Assembly (NCBI GenBank): GCA_003694975.1
Contig: RFJH01000279.1
Span: forward strand, 1 to 8,222
Reading direction: 5' to 3'
Source: Anaerolineae bacterium
GTDB taxonomy: Bacteria > Chloroflexota > Anaerolineae > Anaerolineales > Villigracilaceae
Length of the DNA stretch: 8,222 nucleotides
In this document: positions 1 through 5,657 of the stretch, piece after piece
Numbering within the stretch: position 1 is the stretch's first letter
Layout of the letters: each line of letters begins with the position of its first letter
Position numbers and translations under genes: made by a program
Notes under the pieces: model-generated
Databases searched by the model: none
What the model saw: only the letters and a program-made list of their open reading frames with translations
What the model was told of the DNA's origin: nothing

Positions 1-1
1 A

Positions 2-52
2 TGGAAGGACTTGCAAATTGCCCACGAGAAGTTCGCTCCCAAGATTTTTTGA
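2..52 (+). CDS. possible C-terminal end of a gene entering from the left
   Basis: Reading frame 2 is open from the window edge to a TGA at 50-52. It encodes 16 residues ending in HEKFAPKIF, a protein-like mix of charged and aromatic residues. A strong hairpin (60-99) follows 7 nt after the stop, as expected at a gene end. The other two forward frames are also open over this short distance (stops at 84-86 and 106-108), so the frame choice is weak. No family can be recognised. If the tRNA half at 102-143 is an attachment site, this would be the last gene of the integrated element. Confidence 0.2.
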   Translation, partial: WKDLQIAHEKFAPKIF

Positions 53-59
53 GCCAGCG

Positions 60-99
60 AAGGGAAGCGGGGTTTTTGCCTGGTAACTCCGCTTTCCTT
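60..99. repeat. 15-bp imperfect inverted repeat (hairpin)
   Basis: Positions 60-74 pair with 85-99 around a 10-nt loop (75-84). Thirteen pairs are Watson-Crick and two are G·U as RNA (64/95 and 71/88). The plus-strand 3' side continues into TATCTCTT, which is only a weak U-tract. It could terminate a gene ending at 50-52 or be a structured end of an integrated element. It abuts the tRNA-Lys half that begins at 102, but it cannot supply the missing anticodon stem or acceptor strand. Confidence 0.6.
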
Positions 100-101
100 A
101 T

Positions 102-143
102 CTCTTAATCAGTTGGTTCGGGGTTCGAGTCCCCGGTCGGTCA
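102..143 (+). other. 3' half of tRNA-Lys(CUU); candidate attachment site
   Basis: The stretch reads as a clean tRNA 3' half. The anticodon loop CTCTTAA is at 102-108 (anticodon CTT at 104-106), the 3' strand of the anticodon stem TCAGT at 109-113, and the variable loop TGGTT at 114-118. The T-arm follows: stem CGGGG at 119-123, loop TTCGAGT at 124-130, stem CCCCG at 131-135. The 3' acceptor strand GTCGGTC is at 136-142 and discriminator A at 143. No CCA is encoded. The required partners are absent: nothing in 1-101 matches acceptor GACCGAC, a D-arm, or an ACTGA stem strand before the loop. Tyrosine recombinases commonly integrate at the anticodon-to-3'-end segment of tRNA genes, leaving an intact tRNA at one end and a 3'-half copy at the other. 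I infer this is the distal copy. A tRNA broken by another rearrangement is possible. Confidence 0.7.
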
Positions 144-146
144 TCG

Positions 147-173
147 AAAAACGCCCCAAAATGGGGCGTTTTT
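147..173. terminator. bidirectional intrinsic terminator
   Basis: A perfect 7-bp stem ACGCCCC/GGGGCGT (151-157/163-169) with an A-rich loop is flanked by a run of A on the left (147-151) and of T on the right (169-173), so it can terminate transcripts from both sides. On the plus strand it follows the tRNA-Lys 3' end by 3 nt and was probably that tRNA's own terminator. On the minus strand it begins 4 nt after the stop codon of the membrane EEP gene (178-180). Confidence 0.9.
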
Positions 174-177
174 GTTC

Positions 178-2145
178 TTACCAGCCAATGGTCGCCCAAT
201 GGACGGGGTGGTCTGTCGCCGAGTCGGGAGGGAGGAGGTAGGTGGCGTCCAGCACGGTGAAGGAGGGGGAGAGGAAGATGTGATCAATGCGATCTTCCTC
301 GGAGATGGTTTCTCCGCTTGCCGTTTCCCGAGCACTTTCCCAGGCGTTGGTCAGTTTCGCGGCAATCATTTGGTAAGGTTGTTCGTAGGGGCGCAGGTTG
401 TAGTCACCGAGGGCGATGACGTGGTCTTTGGAGTCGATTAGATCGAGCAGGGTTTGGGCAAAGACGAGCATGGCCGTGTCGGAACCATCGGGGTGCACGT
501 TGTAAATTGTGAACCTTTGACCGCCCACGTGGACCTCGGCGACGGCGATGCCGATCTCATCCTGATCGCTAAAAGTAAAAACCGAGTGGGTGTTCTCCAG
601 AGGGAATTTCGAGAGGATGGCCGTCCCAAACGTGCCGGTGACCGTGCGAGGTCCATAGTAGGCGTGGTATCCCAGTTTGCCTGCATAGTACCGGACGAGG
701 TCCACATTGTTGAGCGAGATGCGCACCGAATCCGATTCCTGTAGCGCGATGATGTCGGGTGAAATTTTTTCCATCAGCGCCAGTTGTCGGTCGTGGGATG
801 CTTCCCCGAAGACGTCGTTCGCCTGCTGGATATTGTACGTCATCACGACCAGGGTGTGGTCGCGCGGTGCGAAGGCCCTGACACGCGTGGTGAGGACGGT
901 AGCGACAAGGGTGGCTGCGAAGAGAATGCCCAGAATCGCCGACCATATTCTGATAGATGGCTTTTCCGAGGCTCGTTGTTGTTCCGGGGTTGGCGCTGCC
1001 CGCCCGCCGACGATCAGGGTCACTAACCCTGCCATCAACAGATATGGCAGGCAGAATTTGTTGCGGAACCAGGGGCTGACCGGCTCCACATACCCCCACA
1101 CGTTGCTGAAAATCTGAGCGAAGACCATCAGAATCAAGGCCAGATTCCCCAACATCATGCCGGGGACCAGGGCGCGAGGGGACAGGCCAGCCTGCCGCAC
1201 GCGCTCCCACAGGATGCGCAGGTCAAGAAAGAGCACAGGGAAGAGCAACAGCGTTACCGCCAGCGGGATTTGCTGCACCCATGAGGGAGGTCCAATGACA
1301 ATGGGGGGAGAGTCCGGTGTTGGCGGGAAAGGAACGCGGTGCGCCAGGATGGTGAGACTTAGCGACAGGGTAAACAGCGCGTTCCAGAGCATCAGCCCTT
1401 TTCCGGTGATGCGCTCGCTCCATTCCGGTCGCCGCATTGTTGCTGTCATCCAGATCGCCGTCAGCAAACTGACCGCCCCGACGATGAGCCGGTAGTCGCC
1501 TTCCGTCCATCGCGCTATAACTGCCGGCGCGGAGAAAGCGAAGTACATCAGACCGATGACCATATACATCCCCAGGATGGCCGGCGTCGCCGCGCGTGTA
1601 TTGCCTTGTTCGCCCCTCGCCTCAACTCGCCCCAATTTCGCGACCAGGACTCCCAGCGCGATGCCCAATCCCCAGCCGACCCATCCCCCTTCGGGTTGAA
1701 GGGAGTAATCCAGGCTGTAATCTACGGTGCGCAGGAATATGGAGAGCATCACGGCCAGTGCCATACCGAGCGACGCCGCTAGGCCGTGTGCGGCACGTTT
1801 ACTCTCCGGCCAATCGGCGCTCAGTAGCAATGGGAGGAGCAGAGATGCTGCTCCTGTACCAACTCCTGCTGCCAGCATGCGCCCCGAGGTGTTGAGATAC
1901 GGCGTCAGGCCACGAGCGACGATGAGGAGGCCGAAAAGTACCCAGAACAGGGGGGCGGAAGGACGCCTTGGAGCAAGCAACAGGAGGAGGGGCGAAAAGA
2001 GGAAGAGCAGGCCGAGGGCTTTCTCGTCCAGGGAGGTTTTTAGCAGATCGAGGACATAGATCGCCCTGATCAGGGAACCGAGCATCTGGATCAGGAAGAG
2101 AAAGAAAATGGCGAAGGCGAGCGCCAACAGATTGAAACGTTTCAT
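178..2145 (-). CDS. polytopic membrane protein with C-terminal endonuclease/exonuclease/phosphatase domain, Cwh43-like
   Basis: This is a 655-residue protein in two parts. Residues 1 to about 420 are very hydrophobic and contain roughly ten membrane segments, for example near 5-30, 43-58, 66-80, 92-110, 120-138, 155-170, 188-210, 218-236, 250-268, 291-308, 328-348, 366-380 and 399-418; the exact number is uncertain. Residues 430-655 are a complete EEP-fold domain: TYN (N438), ALQESD (E470), GTAILSKFP (507-515), NVH (H551), GDYN (D581, N583), RIDHIF (D621, H622) and a final TDHP (D645, H646). These are the metal-binding and catalytic positions of the family. The segment YYGPRTVTGTFG (496-507) resembles, from memory, eukaryotic Cwh43/PGAP2IP, a membrane protein that remodels lipid anchors and also joins a membrane region to an EEP domain. 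The substrate is unknown; a phospholipid or phosphodiester is likely. The start has a strong ribosome binding site (GAGGAGGAGAG before ACG-ATG). The gene lies 92 bp after pyrH on the same strand, so it may be co-transcribed. It ends at the 147-173 terminator. Confidence 0.85.
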   Translation of the reverse strand: MKRFNLLALAFAIFFLFLIQMLGSLIRAIYVLDLLKTSLDEKALGLLFLFSPLLLLLAPRRPSAPLFWVLFGLLIVARGLTPYLNTSGRMLAAGVGTGAASLLLPLLLSADWPESKRAAHGLAASLGMALAVMLSIFLRTVDYSLDYSLQPEGGWVGWGLGIALGVLVAKLGRVEARGEQGNTRAATPAILGMYMVIGLMYFAFSAPAVIARWTEGDYRLIVGAVSLLTAIWMTATMRRPEWSERITGKGLMLWNALFTLSLSLTILAHRVPFPPTPDSPPIVIGPPSWVQQIPLAVTLLLFPVLFLDLRILWERVRQAGLSPRALVPGMMLGNLALILMVFAQIFSNVWGYVEPVSPWFRNKFCLPYLLMAGLVTLIVGGRAAPTPEQQRASEKPSIRIWSAILGILFAATLVATVLTTRVRAFAPRDHTLVVMTYNIQQANDVFGEASHDRQLALMEKISPDIIALQESDSVRISLNNVDLVRYYAGKLGYHAYYGPRTVTGTFGTAILSKFPLENTHSVFTFSDQDEIGIAVAEVHVGGQRFTIYNVHPDGSDTAMLVFAQTLLDLIDSKDHVIALGDYNLRPYEQPYQMIAAKLTNAWESARETASGETISEEDRIDHIFLSPSFTVLDATYLLPPDSATDHPVHWATIGW

Positions 2146-2237
2146 CGTCTCTCCTCCTCAAAGGCATCGCGGTGCCGGACAGGGGCGTTGTGGCGACGGG
2201 TGGTTATCACGGCCTCGTGCATGCTGTTGGATGGGGG

Positions 2238-2963
2238 TTACGCGCCCTCCGTCACCAGCGTACCGACCGTCTCACCGCGCAGAGCGCGCAGAAGGGCAGA
2301 AGGATCCCAAAGATTCAACACCAGGATCGGCAGATGGTTTTCCATGCACAGCGAGATGGCCGTGCTGTCCATCACTTCCAGGCGGCGGTTGAGTACCTCG
2401 ATGTACGTCAGGCGGTCGAATTTCCTGGCATTGGGATTGGTCTTGGGGTCGCTATCGTACACGCCGTCCACTTTGGTGGCCTTGATCAGCACATCGGCAT
2501 CAATTTCCATGGCGCGCAGTGCGGCGGCGGTATCGGTGGAAAAGTACGGATTCCCGGTGCCTGCGCCCAGGATAACGACACGCCCTTTTTCCAGATGACG
2601 GATGGCGCGCCGACGGATGTACGGCTCGGCCACTGCTCGCATCTCTATGGCCGACTGGACGCGCGTGGTCACTCCCATACGTTCCAGAGCGTCCATGAGC
2701 GCCAGTGCATTCATCATCGTGCCCAACATGCCCATGTAATCTGCCGTGGCGCGGTCCATGCCCCTTTCCAGCCCCTGGCGTCCGCGCCAGAGGTTGCCGG
2801 CGCCGATCACGGCGGCTACCTGGACTCCCATCTCATGTACTTCTTTGATCCGACTGGCAATTGCCTCGGCCTCCGAGGCATCAATCCCGGTCCCCCCAGG
2901 CCCGGCGAGGGCTTCGCCACTGAGTTTGAGTAGAATACGCTTGTATTTCAGTTCGTCCATCAT
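2238..2963 (-). CDS. pyrH: UMP kinase (uridylate kinase)
   Basis: PyrH phosphorylates UMP to UDP with ATP, a cytoplasmic step of pyrimidine nucleotide synthesis; bacterial enzymes are hexamers regulated by GTP and UTP. The 241-residue protein has the family's usual length and signatures: KLSGEAL (13-19), GAGNLWRG (54-61), DRATADYMGMLGT (70-82), GTGNPYFSTDTAA (135-147), KATKVDGVYDSDP (161-173) and MDSTAI (198-203). I chose the first of two adjacent ATG codons (2963) because AGGAG lies 7 nt upstream; starting at 2960 would remove one Met. The frame stays open for 28 more codons upstream, but these run through a terminator hairpin and are not coding. It follows tsf in the widespread rpsB-tsf-pyrH order. 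The usual next gene, frr, is absent; a membrane EEP protein follows instead. Confidence 0.97.
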   Translation of the reverse strand: MMDELKYKRILLKLSGEALAGPGGTGIDASEAEAIASRIKEVHEMGVQVAAVIGAGNLWRGRQGLERGMDRATADYMGMLGTMMNALALMDALERMGVTTRVQSAIEMRAVAEPYIRRRAIRHLEKGRVVILGAGTGNPYFSTDTAAALRAMEIDADVLIKATKVDGVYDSDPKTNPNARKFDRLTYIEVLNRRLEVMDSTAISLCMENHLPILVLNLWDPSALLRALRGETVGTLVTEGA

Positions 2964-2982
2964 TAGTGTTCTCCTGTGCCTG

Positions 2983-3011
2983 AAAAAAAGGCCAACCCGT
3001 AGGTTGGCCTT
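2983..3011 (-). terminator. intrinsic terminator/attenuator between tsf and pyrH
   Basis: On the minus strand a perfect 10-bp stem AAGGCCAACC/GGTTGGCCTT (3011-3002/2997-2988) with a TACG loop runs into seven U (2989-2983). The first stem base is 5 nt after the tsf stop codon (3017-3019). Only 19 nt separate the U-tract from the pyrH start, and they contain the pyrH ribosome binding site, so no promoter fits between. pyrH transcription must therefore read through this structure. A ribosome sitting on the tsf stop codon would cover the first stem arm and favour read-through, which is an inference by analogy with pyrBI-type attenuation. Confidence 0.85.
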
Positions 3012-3016
3012 GGCTT

Positions 3017-3622
3017 CTAGTCGCCGATGTGCTCGCCCAATTCCCAACGGACGAAGCGCCGGACGACGATGTTTTCACCTAATGAAGCGATGTGCTCCAT
3101 GAGCAATTGTTCTACCGTGATATTTTCATCGCGGATATAGGGCTGACGAAGCAAAACGATTTCGTCCTTGAACTTTTTCAGGCGGCCTTCCACGATGCGG
3201 TCGATCACCTTTTCCGGTTTGCCTTCCTCCAGTGCCCGCTTCCGTGCAACATCCGCTTCCCGCTTCAATACCTCTTCAGGAATTTCTTCTTCCCGAATAT
3301 AACGCGGGGCGGCAGCAGCGATTTGCAGTGCGATTTCGTGTGCCAGGGCGCGGAATTTCTCCGAGCGGGCGACAAAATCGGTCTCACAATTGACCTCCAC
3401 CATCACGCCCACGCGCCCGTTCCCGTGGGAATATAACTCTATAACGCCTTCCGAGGCCTCGCGATCGGCGCGTTTGGCGGCCTTTGCCAGTCCCTTCTGG
3501 CGCAGAAAATCTACCGCTTTCTCGAAATCGCCGCCGGCCTGCTGCAATGCTGTGCGACAATCCAGCACGCCTGCTCCGGTCGCGGCTCGTAGTTCTTTAA
3601 TCATTTCCATCGTGATTTCCAT
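3017..3622 (-). CDS. tsf: translation elongation factor Ts (short form)
   Basis: EF-Ts exchanges GDP for GTP on EF-Tu during protein synthesis. The 201-residue protein has an N-terminal UBA-like domain (1 to about 45; IKELRAATGAGVLDCRTAL at 8-26) and the nucleotide-exchange motif ETDFVAR (80-86). The C-terminal core is shortened relative to the 283-residue E. coli protein, matching the compact form of Thermus, cyanobacteria and several other phyla. It ends in a coiled, charged segment and RWELGEHIGD. The start at 3622 is supported by GAGGT 9 nt upstream; the next ATG (residue 5) has no ribosome binding site. The gene begins 39 bp after rpsB and ends just before an intrinsic terminator, in the classic rpsB-tsf arrangement. 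Confidence 0.97.
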   Translation of the reverse strand: MEITMEMIKELRAATGAGVLDCRTALQQAGGDFEKAVDFLRQKGLAKAAKRADREASEGVIELYSHGNGRVGVMVEVNCETDFVARSEKFRALAHEIALQIAAAAPRYIREEEIPEEVLKREADVARKRALEEGKPEKVIDRIVEGRLKKFKDEIVLLRQPYIRDENITVEQLLMEHIASLGENIVVRRFVRWELGEHIGD

Positions 3623-3661
3623 AGCGATCCAACCTCACGTTTGCCTTCTCGATTTCCTCAG

Positions 3662-4693
3662 TTATTCCGCCGAGGTAGTCTCTTCGACGTCCGCATCACC
3701 GGATTCTGCGCCGGCTTCGACATCGGACTCAACCTCCACATCCTCTGCCTCTTTGCCCGGCTCTTCCTCCTCAGCCGCTTCCCCCTCTTTCTGAGGTTCC
3801 GCTTCGCCCGTGACCTCGGCCTTCTCTTCCGCTTCCGCTGCCTCTTCGGCCTCGGCTGCCTTTTCCTGCTGACGGCTGGCGCTCAACTTTGCCAGCGTGG
3901 CTTCACCGAGCAGTTCCTCTTCTTCCGGCTCTTCCTCCGGCCCCAGTTCCTCGCGCCCGGCCTCGGTCGTTTCGGCTGCTACCTCCGCCTCGGCGACCTC
4001 TTCCTCCTTGCGCATTGATAGCCCTTCCAGGACGGCATCGGCGATCTTCCCAACCAACAACTTGATTGAACGAATGGCGTCATCGTTGGCCGGGATGGGG
4101 TAATCAATGTTCTGTGGGTTGCAATTGGTATCCACCATGGCCACCACAGGGATGTTCAGCAGATTGGCCTCGTGAACGGCGGCATCCTCCCGGCAGACAT
4201 CCACTATAAACAGGATATCCGGCAGGCGCGTCATCGTGCGGATACCCTCCAACCGCTTGTGCAGGCGGGCGATCTCGCGCTCCAGAAGCAGGCGTTCTTT
4301 CTTGGTCAGATGGTTGATCTCGCCGCTGTCGCGCATCTTTTCCAGACGTTCCATTTCCTTGATGCGCTGATGGATTGTCGGCCAGTTCGTCAGGGTGCCA
4401 CCCAGCCAACGCTGATTGACGTAAGGCATGCCGCAGCGGGTCGCCTCTTGCGCGATGGTCTCCTGGGCCTGGCGTTTGGTGCCCACGAAGAGCACGACGC
4501 CTCCCTCGGCCACCGTCTCGCGGACGACCTTGTATGCCTGGGTGAGCATCTTGACCGTCTGCTGCAGGTCGATGATATGAATGCCGTTACGCTCTGTGAA
4601 GATGTACGGCTTCATGCGCGGGTCCCACTTGTTGGTGCGGTGGCCAAAGTGGACGCCGCTTTCGAGCAACGCTTTCATAGATACAAGCGCCAT
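3662..4693 (-). CDS. rpsB: 30S ribosomal protein S2 with long acidic C-terminal tail
   Basis: S2 binds the 16S rRNA head/body junction late in small-subunit assembly and is needed for S1 recruitment in many bacteria. Residues 1 to about 228 are the normal S2 core: ALLESGVHFGHRTNKWDPRM (8-27), FVGTKRQAQ (69-77), YVNQRWLGGTLTNW (91-104), LPDILFIVDV (158-167) and VAMVDTNCNP (184-193). Residues 229-343 (DNA about 3665-4009) are an extra 115-residue tail made mostly of Glu, Ala, Asp, Gly and Val. Within it, ELLGEATLAKLSAS (260-273) is a less acidic island. S2 is usually 230-270 residues, so the tail is the oddity; it ends at an ordinary stop with no sign of frameshift. The start at 4693 has GGAGG 12 nt upstream and matches the family N-terminus. 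The open frame continues 44 codons further upstream without S2-like sequence, so that part is rejected. Confidence 0.96.
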   Translation of the reverse strand: MALVSMKALLESGVHFGHRTNKWDPRMKPYIFTERNGIHIIDLQQTVKMLTQAYKVVRETVAEGGVVLFVGTKRQAQETIAQEATRCGMPYVNQRWLGGTLTNWPTIHQRIKEMERLEKMRDSGEINHLTKKERLLLEREIARLHKRLEGIRTMTRLPDILFIVDVCREDAAVHEANLLNIPVVAMVDTNCNPQNIDYPIPANDDAIRSIKLLVGKIADAVLEGLSMRKEEEVAEAEVAAETTEAGREELGPEEEPEEEELLGEATLAKLSASRQQEKAAEAEEAAEAEEKAEVTGEAEPQKEGEAAEEEEPGKEAEDVEVESDVEAGAESGDADVEETTSAE

Positions 4694-4851
4694 GATAGGG
4701 AAAAGCCTCCTTTGCGTTAAGCCTCCGCTTCCATCCTCCCCACCGGCGACCGCGTCATTCCGTCCGCGGCACGCACCGGTGAGTCCGGAAGCGTGTGTGA
4801 TAAGATAACTATCTGTTTCAGACACAACTGCGCCCGCCCACCGGCGGGAGC
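4694..4851 (-). promoter_or_regulatory. long 5' leader of the rpsB-tsf-pyrH transcript
   Basis: If transcription starts about 7 nt after the -10 box at 4858-4863, the rpsB mRNA has a leader of about 158 nt. It contains a GC-rich hairpin near its 5' end (CCCGCC/GGCGGG at 4833-4838/4843-4848) and a possible imperfect hairpin around the GATAGTTATC palindrome (about 4802-4813). The octamer GGAGGCTT occurs twice: at 4703-4710, where it supplies the rpsB ribosome binding site, and at 4719-4726, where it leads to no gene. S2 autoregulates rpsB-tsf through the leader in Escherichia coli. Whether this leader does the same is inference. Confidence 0.4.
4798..4806 (+). promoter_or_regulatory. candidate surE promoter (extended -10)
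   Basis: TGATAAGAT fits an extended -10 element (TGn plus a TATAAT-like hexamer, four of six matches), about 80 bp upstream of the surE ATG. I see no convincing -35. If it is used, the surE and rpsB transcripts would overlap antisense over roughly 4813-4851. This is a weak call. Confidence 0.25.
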
Positions 4852-4857
4852 GGCGGA

Positions 4858-4866
4858 ATTATACCA
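4858..4866 (-). promoter_or_regulatory. extended -10 promoter for rpsB operon
   Basis: The minus strand reads TGGTATAAT, a perfect extended -10 element (TGnTATAAT). A weak -35 (TTGCCT) lies about 15 bp upstream, which is tolerable for an extended -10 promoter. It faces rpsB. Its upstream part overlaps the surE ribosome binding site and start codon on the opposite strand, so the two divergent genes share a compact control region. Confidence 0.65.
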
Positions 4867-4885
4867 TAAGATGAAGCGAGGCAAC

Positions 4886-5653
4886 ATGCACATTCTGGTG
4901 ACCAATGATGATGGCGTCTCGGCGCCGGGCTTGCTGGCCCTGGCGCAGGCCATGCGCACCGTGGGCGAGGTGACCGTCTTCGCGCCGGACCGCAACTGGT
5001 CGGTCTCCGGCCATGTTAAGACTCTGGACCGTCCGCTGCGCGTCCGTGAAGTCCGTCTGGCGGATGGCTCCCCGGCGCTGGCGACCGATGGCGCGCCATC
5101 TGACTGTGTGGCGCTGGCCCTGATGGGATTGGTAGAAGAGGTAGACCTTGTGGTATCGGGCATCAATCCCCATGCCAATCTCGGCCATGATGTGACCTAT
5201 TCCGGCACGGTCACGGCGGCGATGGAGGCTGTGATCACCGGTGGCGTGCCGGGCATCGCCTTTTCGCTCGATTCGCCGGAGGATTACGGCGGGGAGTTGG
5301 ATTACGGTCCCGCCGCGAACCTCGCGCGCCGGGTGGTGGCGCAGGTCATCGCCCGAGGGCTTCCGAAAGGAGTGTTGTTGAACGTCAACATCCCCTACCT
5401 CGAGGCAGGGGATGTCAAAGGGTTCATGGTCACACGGCAGGGGATGCGCGTGTACCGGGATGTTCTGGAGCGCCGCCTCGACCCGCGCGGACGTCCCTAC
5501 TACTGGATCGGCGGCGAGTCCCCGACCGGCATCGCCGAACCGGGCACCGACTTTGGCGCTCTGGCCGAAGGGTACGTCTCGATCACGCCGCTGCAACTCG
5601 ACCTGACGGCCTACAAGGCGTTGGAGGCGATGAAAGCCTGGGATTGGGATTGA
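4886..5653 (+). CDS. surE: 5'/3'-nucleotidase SurE (stationary-phase survival acid phosphatase)
   Basis: SurE is a metal-dependent phosphatase that removes phosphate from nucleoside 5'- and 3'-monophosphates and, in some species, short polyphosphate; it is cytoplasmic. The 255-residue protein has the expected length and motifs: TNDDG at the N-terminus (metal ligands D8 and D9), PDRNWSVSGH (34-43, with metal ligand S39 by position), and SGINPHANLGHDVTYSGTVTAAME (91-114, with N94). A C-terminal segment (about 180-240) probably forms the oligomerisation arm. I start at 4886 because it gives the family N-terminus MHILVTNDDG and has GAGG 4 nt upstream; an in-frame ATG at 4871 has no ribosome binding site. 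It is divergent from rpsB and convergent with the thiolase gene, leaving 4 bp between stop codons. Confidence 0.96.
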   Translation: MHILVTNDDGVSAPGLLALAQAMRTVGEVTVFAPDRNWSVSGHVKTLDRPLRVREVRLADGSPALATDGAPSDCVALALMGLVEEVDLVVSGINPHANLGHDVTYSGTVTAAMEAVITGGVPGIAFSLDSPEDYGGELDYGPAANLARRVVAQVIARGLPKGVLLNVNIPYLEAGDVKGFMVTRQGMRVYRDVLERRLDPRGRPYYWIGGESPTGIAEPGTDFGALAEGYVSITPLQLDLTAYKALEAMKAWDWD

Positions 5654-5657
5654 GTGC

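Noticed and set aside
1..108. tRNA-Lys interrupted by a group I intron in the anticodon loop
   Set aside because: Group I introns end in G at the 3' splice site. There is no G between 92 and 111, and no recognisable group I core motif in 1-101.
60..143. A complete tRNA ending at 143
   Set aside because: Counting back about 73 nt gives a 5' end near 71 that does not pair with the acceptor strand GTCGGTC. No D-arm or 5' anticodon-stem strand is present.
569..1210. 213-codon frame inside the membrane EEP gene
   Set aside because: Out-of-frame shadow of a clearly coding gene, with no recognisable domain.
2163..2176. Hairpin GGCAT/GTGCC between pyrH and the EEP gene as a terminator
   Set aside because: Only four or five weak pairs on the relevant strand and no U-tract follow.
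2964..3047. 28-codon N-terminal extension of PyrH
   Set aside because: It would be encoded by the terminator hairpin and by the end of tsf. AGGAG is correctly placed for the ATG at 2963.
3641..4018. Plus-strand 125-codon hydrophobic frame opposite the S2 tail
   Set aside because: An antisense reading of the Glu/Ala-rich codons gives Leu/Phe/Arg-rich sequence by composition alone. rpsB on the other strand is clearly coding.
4717..4734. Five-codon leader peptide (MEAEA) upstream of rpsB
   Set aside because: The GGAGG is directly against the ATG, too close to act as a ribosome binding site. So short an open frame is expected by chance.
4694..4825. 44-codon N-terminal extension of S2
   Set aside because: Not S2-like and rich in Gly/Arg. 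It overlaps the leader and the ribosome binding site that serves the ATG at 4693.
4793..4885. 31-codon N-terminal extension of SurE
   Set aside because: The family begins MHILVTNDDG. The extension covers the rpsB promoter and has no ribosome binding site.
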